Shown here: in pieces, positions 9,841 to 20,793 of the stretch
Position numbering within the stretch: position 1 is the stretch's first letter
Layout: every line of letters starts with the position of its first letter
DNA from: Flavobacteriaceae bacterium
GTDB lineage: Bacteria; Bacteroidota; Bacteroidia; Flavobacteriales; Flavobacteriaceae
NCBI GenBank assembly: GCA_018647605.1
Contig: JABGSU010000052.1
Coordinates: 1 to 32,082 of the forward strand
Length of the DNA stretch: 32,082 nucleotides
Direction of reading: 5' to 3'
Made by a program: the position numbers and the translations under genes
Notes under the pieces: generated by a model
What the model saw: only the letters and a program-made list of their open reading frames with translations
Database searches by the model: none
Told to the model about the DNA's origin: nothing

Positions 9841-10455
9841 ATGTATTTCGCAATTGCGGGTAATATTGGCGCAGGTAAAACCAGTTTAGCAGAACTGCTC
9901 TCTAAAAATTATGATTGGGAAGCTCACTACGAGGATGTGATTGATAATCCTTATCTGGATGACTTCTACAATCATATGGAACGGTGGTCTTTCAATCTTC
10001 AAGTCTATTTTTTGAACAGCAGATTTCGTCAATTGAAGAATTTTAGAAATTCTAATAAAAACTTTATTCAAGATCGTACTATCTACGAGGACGCTCACAT
10101 TTTTGCTCCCAACCTGCATGCAATGGGTCTGATGAATCAAAGAGACTTTAATAATTACCAGTCGTTATTTGAGCTGATGGAGTCTATGGTACAAGGCCCA
10201 GATATGCTCATTTATCTTAGAAGTAGTATCCCTAATTTAGTGAGTAAAATCCATAAAAGAGGCAGAGAATATGAAAATTCAATCAGCATAGAGTACTTAA
10301 GTCGTTTGAATGAAAGATACGAGGCTTGGGTTTCAACTTATCAAAAGGGAAAATTATTGATCGTTGACGTCGATAAAATAGATTTTGTCGAAAATAAGGA
10401 AGATTTAGGTCAGATCATTGAGAAAATCGACGCTGAATTAAACGGTCTGTTTTAA
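9841..10455 (+). CDS. Deoxynucleoside kinase family protein
   Basis: P-loop MYFAIAGNIGAGKTSLAELL, then QDRTIYEDAHIFAPNLHAMG and the lid-like KRGREYENSI. Confidence 0.92.
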   Translation: MYFAIAGNIGAGKTSLAELLSKNYDWEAHYEDVIDNPYLDDFYNHMERWSFNLQVYFLNSRFRQLKNFRNSNKNFIQDRTIYEDAHIFAPNLHAMGLMNQRDFNNYQSLFELMESMVQGPDMLIYLRSSIPNLVSKIHKRGREYENSISIEYLSRLNERYEAWVSTYQKGKLLIVDVDKIDFVENKEDLGQIIEKIDAELNGLF

Positions 10456-10538
10456 ACACTATCAATTATGTTTCCTTTGGTTAAAATTTGCCAGAATTTA
10501 TAGACTTTAGATTCCTTTTTTATTCTGAATGGTTTTCT

Positions 10539-10546
10539 TACTTTTG
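10539..10546 (+). promoter_or_regulatory. Putative -7 box (TACTTTTG) for hppA
   Basis: TAnnTTTG match 24 nt upstream of ATG 10571. It also argues against the upstream ORF start at 10529. Confidence 0.4.
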
Positions 10547-10570
10547 GGGCCATTAATAAACCAACATTAC

Positions 10571-12811
10571 ATGAAATTTATTATAGATTTTCTACCTGTA
10601 TTTGGACTTTTGGGTTTGGTATTTGTTTTTGTAAAAAACAATTGGATTGCCAAACAAGAAGTCGGAAACGAAAAAATGGCTAAAATTGCCGAAAACATTG
10701 CCAAAGGAGCAATGTCTTTCCTAAAGGCAGAATATAGAATTCTTTCCATCTTTGTGGTCTGTTTGGCCATATTACTATACTTTAAAGGAAGCAATGAAGA
10801 AGGATCCCATGGTATGGTAGCCCTGTCTTTTGTGGTGGGTGCGATATGTTCTGCACTAGCAGGCTTTATCGGTATGCGTGTAGCAACCAAAGCCAACGTT
10901 AGAACCACCAACGCTGCTAGAACATCCCTTGGTAAAGCCTTGGAAGTGGCTTTTACGGGAGGATCTGTAATGGGCCTTGGCGTAGTTGGTTTGGGTGTAT
11001 TGGGACTTAGCAGTCTTTTTGTATTGTACCAAAATATTTGGCCTGGTGCTGCTAATCTCCCCACTGTATTGAACGTATTAACAGGATTCTCAATGGGAGC
11101 ATCTTCCATTGCGTTGTTTGCCAGAGTTGGTGGAGGAATTTACACAAAAGCAGCTGATGTAGGAGCTGACTTAGTGGGAAAAGTTGAAGCAGGAATCCCC
11201 GAAGATCATCCCTTAAACCCAGCAACCATTGCAGATAATGTAGGAGATAATGTAGGAGATGTTGCTGGAATGGGTGCAGATTTATTTGAATCTTATGTGG
11301 GTTCTATTATTGGTACAATGGTATTAGGAGCCTTTGTAATCACCCCCAACCTTGAAGGTCTAGGCGCAGTCTATCTTCCCCTTGTCTTAGCGGCCTTGGG
11401 AATTATCATATCCATTATCGGAACTTTCTTTGTCAAAGTTAGAGAAGGAGGAAATCCTCAATCCGCTTTAAATATTGGCGAATTCGGTTCTGCTGGTCTT
11501 ATGGTAATCGTTTCCTATTTTGTCATTAACAGCATGATCCCTGAGTTAACTGAAGGTTTACCCTTTGGATCATTGGGTGTCTTTTTTGCCACCCTAGCTG
11601 GATTGGTCGCTGGTTTGGGAGTTGGAAAAATTACTGAATATTATACTGGAACAGGTACTAAACCTGTCTCTGCAATTGTTCGTCAATCAGAAACTGGAGC
11701 AGCGACCAACATTATCGCTGGTTTGGGGGTTGGAATGATGTCAACCATGATTCCTATTTTATTGATCGCAGCTGCCATTTTAGTCTCTCATCACTACGCA
11801 GGGCTCTATGGTATTGCCATAGCAGCTGTGGGAATGTTGGCCAATACGGGAATCCAATTGGCTGTTGACGCCTACGGACCTATCTCTGACAATGCAGGAG
11901 GTATTGCTGAAATGGCAGAATTACCTGCCGAAGTAAGAGAACGTACAGATAAATTAGATGCTGTTGGAAACACTACCGCTGCCATTGGAAAAGGTTTTGC
12001 TATTGCCTCTGCTGCTTTGACAGCCTTAGCCTTATTTTCTGCCTTCATGCAAGTAGCTAATGTTACTGCTATCGACGTTTCCAAGCCAAAAGTAATGGCT
12101 GGACTTTTGGTAGGAGGTATGTTGCCTTTCGTTTTTTCTGCACTCTCAATGAATGCTGTTGGACGAGCGGCCATGTCGATGATCGAAGAAGTTAGGAGAC
12201 AGTTTAAGGACATTCCTGAATTAAAAGCAGCTCTTGAAATCATGCGTAAGTATGACGCTGATATTTCTAAAGCAAACAAAAAGGATCGTGCCATTTTTGA
12301 TGCTGCCGACGGCAAAGCAGATTATGAAAAGTGTGTTGAAATCTCAACAAAAGCTTCCATCAAAGAAATGGTTATGCCTGGACTTCTGGCCATACTAGTT
12401 CCTGTAGCTGTTGGGTTATTAGGCGGGGCAGAAATGCTCGGAGGTTTATTGGCTGGTGTTACCACTTGTGGAATTTTAATGGCCATATTCCAATCCAACG
12501 CAGGAGGTGCATGGGACAATGCTAAAAAGATGATAGAAACCGACGGCAAAAAGGGATCTGAAGCCCACAAAGCTGCTGTTGTAGGAGATACCGTTGGAGA
12601 TCCATTTAAAGATACTTCCGGGCCTTCTCTTAATATTTTATTGAAATTAATGTCTGTGGTCGCCTTAGTAATTGCTCCTACTGTAGCACTTGAGGTAGAT
12701 TCAATGGGTGAGAAAGTTGAAAAAATAGAACACACCATCACTTTAGAAGAGGAAAAAGAGTCTGACATTGCAGACAATAGTATTCCTTATGAAGATGTCG
12801 TCAAAAAATAG
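10571..12811 (+). CDS. hppA: Membrane-bound proton/sodium-translocating pyrophosphatase, K+-dependent type
   Basis: [45 protein letters not shown], the K+-dependence signature [11 protein letters not shown], and [22 protein letters not shown]. Start moved to MKFIIDFLP at 10571. Confidence 0.95.
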   Translation: MKFIIDFLPVFGLLGLVFVFVKNNWIAKQEVGNEKMAKIAENIAKGAMSFLKAEYRILSIFVVCLAILLYFKGSNEEGSHGMVALSFVVGAICSALAGFIGMRVATKANVRTTNAARTSLGKALEVAFTGGSVMGLGVVGLGVLGLSSLFVLYQNIWPGAANLPTVLNVLTGFSMGASSIALFARVGGGIYTKAADVGADLVGKVEAGIPEDHPLNPATIADNVGDNVGDVAGMGADLFESYVGSIIGTMVLGAFVITPNLEGLGAVYLPLVLAALGIIISIIGTFFVKVREGGNPQSALNIGEFGSAGLMVIVSYFVINSMIPELTEGLPFGSLGVFFATLAGLVAGLGVGKITEYYTGTGTKPVSAIVRQSETGAATNIIAGLGVGMMSTMIPILLIAAAILVSHHYAGLYGIAIAAVGMLANTGIQLAVDAYGPISDNAGGIAEMAELPAEVRERTDKLDAVGNTTAAIGKGFAIASAALTALALFSAFMQVANVTAIDVSKPKVMAGLLVGGMLPFVFSALSMNAVGRAAMSMIEEVRRQFKDIPELKAALEIMRKYDADISKANKKDRAIFDAADGKADYEKCVEISTKASIKEMVMPGLLAILVPVAVGLLGGAEMLGGLLAGVTTCGILMAIFQSNAGGAWDNAKKMIETDGKKGSEAHKAAVVGDTVGDPFKDTSGPSLNILLKLMSVVALVIAPTVALEVDSMGEKVEKIEHTITLEEEKESDIADNSIPYEDVVKK

Positions 12812-12846
12812 TATTGACTACTAATACCCTCTTTTTAAAAATTTTT

Positions 12847-12879
12847 AAGCCCAACAACAAAAATTGTTGGGCTTTTTCT
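12847..12879 (+). terminator. Rho-independent terminator after hppA
   Basis: AAGCCCAACAA-caaaaa-TTGTTGGGCTT (11-bp stem), followed by TTTCTTT. Confidence 0.9.
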
Positions 12880-13037
12880 TTCTACATAGACGTTGCTAAA
12901 TTACGACTGTTGAACTGGAATAAAAATTTGGTTTAAAAAATCAATTTCTCTTCGATCTTTTGGGTATAAAGGGATTGAGTAGCTGTTGAAGTTTATTCAA
13001 GTAAGATTGAATCATTGAAGTTGTAAAATTTATAATC

Positions 13038-14018
13038 TTATTTTACATACATCACTTTATTTACCGCTTTGACTACATCATCACTGTTGGGAAGCCATTC
13101 AGCCAGTAAAACAGGGGAATAGGGTGCTGGAGTATCGGCAGTATTGATTTTTTCAACAGGAGCATCTAGATAATCAAATATTTGATTTTGAACCTGATAG
13201 GTGATTTCAGTAGAAATATTCCCAAAAGGCCAGGATTCTTCCAATATAACCAGTCGATTGGTCTTTTTAACCGAATTAAATATGGACTCATAATCCATGG
13301 GGCGGATTGTCCTTAAATCTATAATTTCACATTCAATTCCTTCTTTAGCAAGGGTATCAGCAGCAGCATAGGCCGCTTTAATGATTTTTCCAAAGGAAAC
13401 TATCGTTACATCTTTTCCTTCTCTTTTGATATCGGCGACACCGATGGGAAGGGTATATTCTCCTTCGGGAACTTCTCCCTTGTCACCATACATTTGCTCT
13501 GACTCCATAAATATCACAGGATCTTCATCTCTAATGGCTGATTTCAAAAGGCCTTTGGCGTCGTAAGGATTGGAAGGAACAATTACTTTAAGTCCAGGAC
13601 AGTTGGCATACCAACTTTCAAAAGCTTGGGAATGGGTAGCAGCCAATTGACCTGCAGAAGCTGTGGGACCCCTAAAAACAATAGGACAAGGAAATTGCCC
13701 TCCTGACATCTGACGAATTTTGGCAGCATTATTAATGATTTGATCAATACCCACCAAAGCAAAATTAAATGTCATAAATTCGATAATGGGACGGTTACCC
13801 GTCATTGTAGAGCCAACTCCTATACCGGAAAAACCTAACTCTGAGATGGGAGTGTCAATTACTCGTTTTTCTCCAAATTCGTCTAGCATTCCTTTTGAAG
13901 CCTTATAAGCGCCGTTATATTCAGCGACCTCTTCACCCATCAAATAGATAGTGTCATCTCTTCGCATTTCTTCAGACATGGCTTGGCAAATGGCTTCTCT
14001 AAACTGAATTGTTTTCAT
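13038..14018 (-). CDS. pdhB: Pyruvate dehydrogenase E1 component, beta subunit
   Basis: REAICQAMSEEMRRDDTIYLMGEEVAEYNGAYKASKGMLDEFGEKRVIDTPISELGFSGIGVGSTM and DLRTIRPMDYESI. Confidence 0.94.
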   Translation of the reverse strand: MKTIQFREAICQAMSEEMRRDDTIYLMGEEVAEYNGAYKASKGMLDEFGEKRVIDTPISELGFSGIGVGSTMTGNRPIIEFMTFNFALVGIDQIINNAAKIRQMSGGQFPCPIVFRGPTASAGQLAATHSQAFESWYANCPGLKVIVPSNPYDAKGLLKSAIRDEDPVIFMESEQMYGDKGEVPEGEYTLPIGVADIKREGKDVTIVSFGKIIKAAYAAADTLAKEGIECEIIDLRTIRPMDYESIFNSVKKTNRLVILEESWPFGNISTEITYQVQNQIFDYLDAPVEKINTADTPAPYSPVLLAEWLPNSDDVVKAVNKVMYVK

Positions 14019-14167
14019 TAAATTATTTTTGGAATTACAAATTTAATTAAATGCTGAATGATTAATTGGGTATTGTAGCAATAATTTTCACAAAATTTGA
14101 CTACAAAAAGCAATAATTTGTACTAAGAATACTTTATAAATTCATTAAATTGGCTTTACAGGATTTT

Positions 14168-14791
14168 ATGAAATTAATTCAATTAAAAATTAAAGGGATT
14201 TCCTATAGCGAAACGCAAACAGGTGCCTATGCACTAATTTTAAACGAAGTCGATGGAAACAGGAAATTACCAATCATCATTGGTGGTTTTGAAGCGCAAT
14301 CCATTGCAATAGCATTGGAAAAAGAGCTAAAGCCAAAACGTCCTTTGACCCATGACCTTTTTAAAAATTTTGCGGAAAGATTTAGTGTTTATGTCAAGCA
14401 GGTAATTATTCACAAATTGGTAGATGGTGTTTTTTACTCGAGCTTGATCTGTGAAAGGGATAAAATTGAAGAAATTATTGACGCCAGAACTTCTGATGCT
14501 ATTGCAATGGCCTTGAGATTTGGTGCCCCCATTTTTATATATGATTCCATTCTTAAACAAGCAGGATTTGACGAAAGTATTATGAAAGATGATAAAAAAA
14601 ATAAGGGAGGTGATAATTGGATACAAAATTTTGTAGAAGAACAAAGTAAACAAAAAGCTGTTCCAGACGATTTAAAAAAACTTTCTCTATCCAAACTCAA
14701 ATCGCTTTTGGATAAATTGGTAAACCTTGAAGATTACGAAAAAGCAGTGAAAATTAGAGATGAAATTTCAAAAAGAAAATCTAGCAAATAG
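14168..14791 (+). CDS. Bifunctional nuclease family (DUF151) protein with C-terminal UVR-like motif
   Basis: LPIIIGGFEAQSIAIALE and ARTSDAIAMALRFGAPIF (DUF151); C-terminal LKSLLDKLVNLEDYEKAVKIRDEISKRK (UVR motif). ATG 14168 is preferred over the TTG start at 14150. Confidence 0.88.
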   Translation: MKLIQLKIKGISYSETQTGAYALILNEVDGNRKLPIIIGGFEAQSIAIALEKELKPKRPLTHDLFKNFAERFSVYVKQVIIHKLVDGVFYSSLICERDKIEEIIDARTSDAIAMALRFGAPIFIYDSILKQAGFDESIMKDDKKNKGGDNWIQNFVEEQSKQKAVPDDLKKLSLSKLKSLLDKLVNLEDYEKAVKIRDEISKRKSSK

Positions 14792-14876
14792 CTGTTAATT
14801 TTTTTTTGAAAACTATTTCTATTTGCAAGCATGTGAGCCTTTCTATAACTTATTTTTAATCTTATTACATTAAGAC

Positions 14877-15701
14877 ATGCAACAATATTTAGATCTTGTT
14901 CGCCATATTCAAGAACAAGGAGTAGCCAAAACGGACCGGACGGGAACGGGAACTAAAAGTGTTTTCGGTTACCAAATGCGATTTGATTTAACAGAGGGAT
15001 TTCCATTAGTTACAACCAAAAAAATCCATGTTAAATCAGTTATTCACGAACTGCTATGGTTTCTCAAAGGTGATACCAACACTCAATACTTAACAGAAAA
15101 TGGTGTAAAAATATGGAATGAATGGGCAGATGAAAATGGAGATTTAGGCCCTGTCTATGGACACCAATGGCGGAATTGGAACGATGAGGGTATTGATCAG
15201 ATCAAATCAGTAATAGAAACTTTGAAAACTAATCCTGACAGTAGAAGAATGCTTGTTTCGGCTTGGAATCCTAGCGTGCTTCCCGACACCTCCGTATCTT
15301 TTTCTGAGAATGTTGCCAATTACAAAGCGGCTTTACCTCCTTGTCACGCCTTTTTCCAATTCTATGTAGCCGATGGAAAACTCTCTTGTCAACTCTACCA
15401 AAGAAGTGCAGATCTTTTCTTGGGAGTTCCTTTTAACATTGCATCCTATGCACTTTTGAATCTGATGGTAGCCCAAGTTTGTGATTTAAAACCAGGTAAC
15501 TTTATACATACCTTTGGGGATGTCCACATCTATTCCAACCATAAAGAACAACTAGAAGAACAACTCAGTAGGAGTCCAAAGCCACTTCCTGAAATGAAAT
15601 TGAATCCTGAAATCAAAGATATTTTTGATTTTAAATACGAGGATATTACACTCAACGGATATGATCCTCACCCTTTGATTAGGGGCAAGGTTGCCGTTTA
15701 A
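14877..15701 (+). CDS. thyA: Thymidylate synthase
   Basis: [56 protein letters not shown]. Confidence 0.97.
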   Translation: MQQYLDLVRHIQEQGVAKTDRTGTGTKSVFGYQMRFDLTEGFPLVTTKKIHVKSVIHELLWFLKGDTNTQYLTENGVKIWNEWADENGDLGPVYGHQWRNWNDEGIDQIKSVIETLKTNPDSRRMLVSAWNPSVLPDTSVSFSENVANYKAALPPCHAFFQFYVADGKLSCQLYQRSADLFLGVPFNIASYALLNLMVAQVCDLKPGNFIHTFGDVHIYSNHKEQLEEQLSRSPKPLPEMKLNPEIKDIFDFKYEDITLNGYDPHPLIRGKVAV

Positions 15702-15702
15702 A

Positions 15703-16743
15703 TCAAATTTGATTTACTTCTTTAAGAATATTAATCAGTTGATCGATTTCGTTTTTTGTATTGTAAAAATGTACAGAAAAACGCAGGTATCCCCCTCTGT
15801 AAGCCGCTCGCACATTAGAGGTTTCCAGGCTTTTCAAAACCTCCTCTTCCGATGCAATACTCAGAATGGAACTTTGACTTGAGCGCTGGTGAAATTTAGG
15901 AATCCAACCTATATTGAGCAGCTCTTTTCTTAATGTATTGCTGAGCATTTTGTTTCTTTCGACCAATTGCCCGAAATCATGAGCTGTCAAATAGTCCATC
16001 GCGAAAACCAATGATGCAGCCCCCAAAATATTAAAATGTCCCGTAAATACCTTTTGATGAAAGGTCTCTCCATTTGTATTTGTTAATTCAAAAAATCGAT
16101 CTGATAAGACTATAAAACCATTACCAAAACCCGCCAACAACCATTTATAACCGCTACATACAACTGCATCAAAGGGAGAATTAGAAAAATTAAAATGATC
16201 TGTACCTATAAATTGAGTAGCATCACCTATAATAAGCAATTGCGGGTATTGTTCACGAAGGTTGTCCAAAAAATCAAAATCAATTTTTAGCCCATTGGTA
16301 TACTGAACAATACTAATTACCAATGCATCATATTTGTTTTGAGCCAAAGCCTGATCAATTTTGTCTTCCAAGCGTTCCTCCATCGTCAGATAAAAATGAT
16401 TAAAATCTCTCTCCTCAATGGCATCAACAAGAGAATGGTAATCGTCTTTTATGCATAAAATATTACTTCCTTTTTGAATACTGTCCAAAACATATCTTAT
16501 ACCTACGGAAAAATTAGAAACAAAATAAGTCTGTTCTTTTTTAGACTCAACAAACTGGGCAATGGACGCGTGAGTATTATCCAATTGGTCGTAGGCCTCT
16601 ATTTTATATTGGTCTCCGTTGAGCAAATAATTCTGCTCATAATTGGTTCTAAAATCATACAAAGGCTGAGACATCAAGCCTACATAGGCCGTGTTGAAAT
16701 AAGTACATGATTTCAGGGCTGGGAAATCGTTATGAAAGGTCAT
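15703..16743 (-). CDS. Class V aminotransferase-like PLP protein
   Basis: YFNTAYVGLMSQPL at the N-terminus, DATQFIGTDHFNF and the PLP lysine context VVCSGYKWLLAGFGNGFIVL. Confidence 0.82.
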   Translation of the reverse strand: MTFHNDFPALKSCTYFNTAYVGLMSQPLYDFRTNYEQNYLLNGDQYKIEAYDQLDNTHASIAQFVESKKEQTYFVSNFSVGIRYVLDSIQKGSNILCIKDDYHSLVDAIEERDFNHFYLTMEERLEDKIDQALAQNKYDALVISIVQYTNGLKIDFDFLDNLREQYPQLLIIGDATQFIGTDHFNFSNSPFDAVVCSGYKWLLAGFGNGFIVLSDRFFELTNTNGETFHQKVFTGHFNILGAASLVFAMDYLTAHDFGQLVERNKMLSNTLRKELLNIGWIPKFHQRSSQSSILSIASEEEVLKSLETSNVRAAYRGGYLRFSVHFYNTKNEIDQLINILKEVNQI

Positions 16744-16851
16744 AAATAAATTAGAAAGCGTACATTTGATTCAAAATTAGTTTATTTCAGTATATTTTGA
16801 TGACTAATTTCTTATTATGTCTAAAAGCAAAATTCACCTCCCTTTAAACCT

Positions 16852-17421
16852 ATGAATTCAAAAGGAAAAATAGATACAGTAAAAGATGATTTTCCTGAAT
16901 CGAGTAGTTTGAATGAAAAAACAGAAGGTCCCAAAGTCCCCCATCAAAAAGTCACCCTTATTGCTGCCATTGATGAAAATCGTGTTTTGGGAAAAGACAA
17001 CCAATTGATTTGGCATTTACCTGAAGATTTAAAACGTTTCAAACGCTTGACCACCAACCACGCTATCATTATGGGAAGAAAAACATTCGAGTCCTTACCC
17101 AAAGCACTTCCCAACCGACATAATATCGTTGTAACTAGAAATAGAAACTATTCCAAAGAAGGTGTCACTATATGCCATAGACTAGAGGAAGCGATTTCCA
17201 GCGCAAGTGAAGACAAACAACCTTTTATTATTGGAGGAGGGCAGATATACGAACAAGCCATTGGATTGGCCTCAGTGATTGAATTAACAAAAATCCACGA
17301 TCAATTTGAAGGAGATGTTTTTTTTCCAGAAATAGACAATGACAAGTGGACCATTATAAATGAACAACCCATGGAACATCCAGAATTTGATTATTCTTTT
17401 GTAACCTACATTAAAAAATAA
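16852..17421 (+). CDS. folA: Dihydrofolate reductase with N-terminal extension
   Basis: VTLIAAIDENRVLGKDNQLIWHLPEDLKRFKRLTTNHAIIMGRKTFESLPKALPNRHNIVVTR and IIGGGQIYEQAI. Confidence 0.94.
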   Translation: MNSKGKIDTVKDDFPESSSLNEKTEGPKVPHQKVTLIAAIDENRVLGKDNQLIWHLPEDLKRFKRLTTNHAIIMGRKTFESLPKALPNRHNIVVTRNRNYSKEGVTICHRLEEAISSASEDKQPFIIGGGQIYEQAIGLASVIELTKIHDQFEGDVFFPEIDNDKWTIINEQPMEHPEFDYSFVTYIKK

Positions 17422-17428
17422 TTCCTTT

Positions 17429-18310
17429 ATGAAAGCATTTGTGTTTCCTGGACAAGGATCCCAGTATACTGGAATGGGAAAAGATCTGTTTGATCGATTC
17501 GAAAGGGCTAAAAAAATGTTTAAAGCCTCGGATGAAATTTTGGGATTTGAACTTTCCAAAATTCTACTAGAGGGCACCAAAGAGGAACTCCAGCAAACCA
17601 GAGTTACCCAACCTGCAATCTACTTGCATTCAGTCATTACCTCAGAGGTAATCGGAAATAATTTTCAACCAGATGCAGTGGCCGGTCACTCTTTGGGAGA
17701 ATTTTCAGCTTTAACTGCTACTGGAACTATTAATTTTGAATCGGGTCTAAAATTGGTTTCCCAAAGGGCGGAAGCCATGCAGAAAGCCTGCAACCTCAGT
17801 AAAGGGACTATGGCAGCAGTGCTGGGCTTAGAGGACAAAAAAGTAGAAGAAGTTTGTGATCAAATCAAAGGTATAGTAGTAGCTGCCAATTACAATTGTC
17901 CAGGTCAACTGGTAATTTCGGGAAGCGTCGAGGCCATCACTTTGGCCTGCGAAGCTTTAAAAGATGCTGGAGCCAGAAGAGCACTAGTATTACCTGTTGG
18001 AGGAGCTTTTCACTCTCCCTTGATGGAGCCTGCCAGAAGTGAACTTGCCAATGCTATTGACGATACTCAATTCTCCGCTCCAAAATGTCCTGTTTATCAA
18101 AATACCATAGCTAGGGCTGTTACAGATCCTATTGAGATTCAGAAAAACTTGATTGCCCAATTAACAGCTCCAGTAAAATGGACACAAAGTATAAATGCTA
18201 TGATTGAGGCAGGGATTTCTGAATTTGTCGAGGTAGGGCCAGGAAAAGTATTACAGGGATTGATCAAGAAAATTTCTCCCGATGTAACAACATCAGCAGC
18301 AGAGATCTAA
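17429..18310 (+). CDS. fabD: Malonyl-CoA:ACP S-malonyltransferase
   Basis: FVFPGQGSQYTGMGKDLF, the GHSLGEFSAL active-site motif and VGGAFHSPLMEPA. Confidence 0.96.
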   Translation: MKAFVFPGQGSQYTGMGKDLFDRFERAKKMFKASDEILGFELSKILLEGTKEELQQTRVTQPAIYLHSVITSEVIGNNFQPDAVAGHSLGEFSALTATGTINFESGLKLVSQRAEAMQKACNLSKGTMAAVLGLEDKKVEEVCDQIKGIVVAANYNCPGQLVISGSVEAITLACEALKDAGARRALVLPVGGAFHSPLMEPARSELANAIDDTQFSAPKCPVYQNTIARAVTDPIEIQKNLIAQLTAPVKWTQSINAMIEAGISEFVEVGPGKVLQGLIKKISPDVTTSAAEI

Positions 18311-18314
18311 TCGC

Positions 18315-19445
18315 TTATCCCAAAAATCGCTTGATTACAGTGGTCATAAAATCAATTTGATCATCGGTCAATTCTGTATGCATCGGTAAAGAAATTACTT
18401 CGTTGACAACTTGTAGTGTTACCTCAAAATCTTCTGCTTTATAACGTTCACTGGTGTAAGCTTTTTGTAAATGTAGCGGTATAGGATAGTAAACTCCACA
18501 AGGAATATTATTTTCATTAAGGTACTTTACTAGACCATCTCGGTCTCCATCAATAACCTTCAGGGTGTATTGGTGATATACATGAGAGTCGCAATCCCCT
18601 TTTCTAAAAGGGGTTATCAAATTGGGATGATCGGCCAACCGCTGGTTGTATTTGAGAGCAGCGGCTTTTCTGGACTCATTGTAAAAATCTAGGTATTTCA
18701 ATTTAATATCCAGTATGGCTGCTTGTATAGAATCTAAACGGGAATTTACACCTACCACATCGTGCTGATATCTAATATACATTCCGTGATTAACCATTCC
18801 ACGAATCGTGTGGGCGAGATCGTCATCATTGGTAAAAATAGCACCTCCATCTCCATAAGCTCCCAAATTCTTTGAAGGAAAAAAAGAGGTCGTTCCTACA
18901 TGCCCCAAAGCACCTGTTTTCTTTTTACTTCCGTCAGAAAAAGTATAATCCGCCCCTATTGATTGTGCGTTATCCTCTACGACAAACAAATCGTTGGCTT
19001 CTGCAAACGCTAAAATCTCCTCCATATCGGCAGCTTGGCCAAACAAGTGGACAGGAATAATAGCTTTGGTTTTGGGACCGATGGCTTTTTCTATGGCCGC
19101 CAAATCAATATTAAAAGTTTTAGGATCAACATCGACCAATACAGGAGTCAATCCCAACAAAGAAATGACTTCGACCGTAGCTGCAAAAGTAAAATCAGCA
19201 GTAATGACCTCGTCACCGGGTTTCAAACCCAGACCCATCAATGCAATTTGAAGTGCATCTGTTCCGTTGGCACAAGGAATGACATGATTGACACCTAAGT
19301 ACTGCTCCAAATGTGCTTGAAAACTTTTTACCTGGGGACCATTTATGAATTTTGTGGATTCAATAGTATTTAAAACAGATTGATTAACCTGATCCTTAAT
19401 TTGTTCATATTGACCCTTTAGGTCAACCATTTCGATTTTCTTCAT
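18315..19445 (-). CDS. DegT/DnrJ/EryC1/StrS-family sugar aminotransferase
   Basis: CANGTDALQIALMGLGLKPGDEVITADFTFAATVEVI, VVEDNAQSIGA, TTSFFPSKNLGAYGDGGAI. Start at MKKIEMVDLKGQY is preferred over 19457. Confidence 0.92.
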   Translation of the reverse strand: MKKIEMVDLKGQYEQIKDQVNQSVLNTIESTKFINGPQVKSFQAHLEQYLGVNHVIPCANGTDALQIALMGLGLKPGDEVITADFTFAATVEVISLLGLTPVLVDVDPKTFNIDLAAIEKAIGPKTKAIIPVHLFGQAADMEEILAFAEANDLFVVEDNAQSIGADYTFSDGSKKKTGALGHVGTTSFFPSKNLGAYGDGGAIFTNDDDLAHTIRGMVNHGMYIRYQHDVVGVNSRLDSIQAAILDIKLKYLDFYNESRKAAALKYNQRLADHPNLITPFRKGDCDSHVYHQYTLKVIDGDRDGLVKYLNENNIPCGVYYPIPLHLQKAYTSERYKAEDFEVTLQVVNEVISLPMHTELTDDQIDFMTTVIKRFLG

Positions 19446-19779
19446 AAATTTTATCACAATACAAAATTAAAAAAAGAGAATCGCTTTTGAACTATCATAT
19501 CATAAAGTATTTAAAAAGAAAAAAATTGTGATAACATAAATTTAATGGTTAGAAAAAAACTTTATTAGAAATTGATTTAGCTGCCCGTTTAAAATCAAAT
19601 CAAGAATCTATTAGGATTTAAAAATGAGTAGTCCAGAAAAAAACTAAATTTTAAAATAGCTTGAAACCAATTTTATAATTTTGTTATCAAAGCGAGAATA
19701 ATCAATATTTTATTAGATCTCTAAATCTTAAAAAGATATATTCTCATTAAAATAAAATAAGTAATTAAAATGTTAGCGC

Positions 19780-20772
19780 ATGGAAATAGATTTTGTTGTA
19801 ACATGGGTTGACATGGATGACCCAAAATGGAAAGAGCAGTTTTATCAGTATTCTGACAAAATTGACAACTCCGTAAATGAAAAATCTGAAGCTCGTTTTA
19901 GAGATTATGGTTTTTTAAAATACTGGTTCCGTGGTGTAGATGCTTTTGCCCCTTGGGTTAGAAAAATTCATTTTGTAACCTCTGGTCAAAAACCAGACTG
20001 GCTTAACATTGATCACCCAAAGCTAAATATGGTAAGTCATAAAGATTACATCCCAGCAGAATACCTACCTGTTTTTAATTCTAATTTAATTGAAATATAC
20101 ATGCATAAAATCCCTGATTTAACGGAGCAGTTTGTGTATTTCAATGACGATTTTTTCATCACCAATCACCTTAGTCCAAATCGTTTTTTTGAAAATGGAC
20201 TCCCCAAAGACATCGCTGCTTTTCGTAAAAATACAGGTATATCTCAGTTCGAGAAAATGCTTAAGAACAACATCAGATTAATCAACAAGCACTTTGATAA
20301 AAAAGAAGTTTTTAAACGGGACGCATGGAAGTGGTATGACTCTTCTTATGGAAGTAGAGGTAGATTAAACCATTTATTAAAGTTCTACAATAAGTTTATT
20401 ACCCTACGAACACCTCACAATGCGCAGCCTTTTTTAAAAAGTACTTTTGAAGAGGTTTGGAGAAATTGTGGGAAAGAACTAACAGAAATGTCTCATCATC
20501 GATTTCGCAGTAATAAAGACCTAACGCCAGAACTATTTAGAACATGGCAAATCTGTAGCTCAAACTTCATCCCTTACAACACATATAAGGACACCAAAAT
20601 GTTTCCGCTAATGATAAAGTCTAAAAAAGCGGTCAAAGCTGTTCGTGAACAAACCTACTCCCTAGTTTGCTTAAACGACAATGTACACATTAGAGACTAT
20701 GAGCGAACGATGGAAAATATAAAAGGTTCCTTTGATGCAATACTGCCGGACAAATCCTCTTTTGAACTCTAA
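19780..20772 (+). CDS. Stealth-family (capsular polysaccharide phosphotransferase-like) protein
   Basis: CR1-like IDFVVTWVDMDDPKW; CR2-like YWFRGVDAFAPWVRKIHFVTSGQKPDWLN...IPAEYLPVFNSNLIEIYMHKIPDLTEQFVYFNDDFFI; CR3-like PHNAQPFLKSTFEEVW; CR4-like SLVCLND. Confidence 0.88.
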   Translation: MEIDFVVTWVDMDDPKWKEQFYQYSDKIDNSVNEKSEARFRDYGFLKYWFRGVDAFAPWVRKIHFVTSGQKPDWLNIDHPKLNMVSHKDYIPAEYLPVFNSNLIEIYMHKIPDLTEQFVYFNDDFFITNHLSPNRFFENGLPKDIAAFRKNTGISQFEKMLKNNIRLINKHFDKKEVFKRDAWKWYDSSYGSRGRLNHLLKFYNKFITLRTPHNAQPFLKSTFEEVWRNCGKELTEMSHHRFRSNKDLTPELFRTWQICSSNFIPYNTYKDTKMFPLMIKSKKAVKAVREQTYSLVCLNDNVHIRDYERTMENIKGSFDAILPDKSSFEL

Positions 20773-20782
20773 AAAGAGGATT
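20753..20782. terminator. Hairpin between convergent Stealth genes, possible bidirectional terminator
   Basis: AATCCTCTTTT-gaactcta-AAAAGAGGATT, an 11-bp perfect inverted repeat overlapping the stop codon of the plus-strand gene. Confidence 0.6.
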
Positions 20783-20793
20783 CAACTTTTATC

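Noticed and set aside
10567-12777. Minus-strand ORFs of 180, 147 and 151 aa within hppA
   Set aside because: Antisense to the conserved pyrophosphatase; compositionally odd (Ala/Pro/Ser/Thr-rich) as expected from codon-bias shadows.
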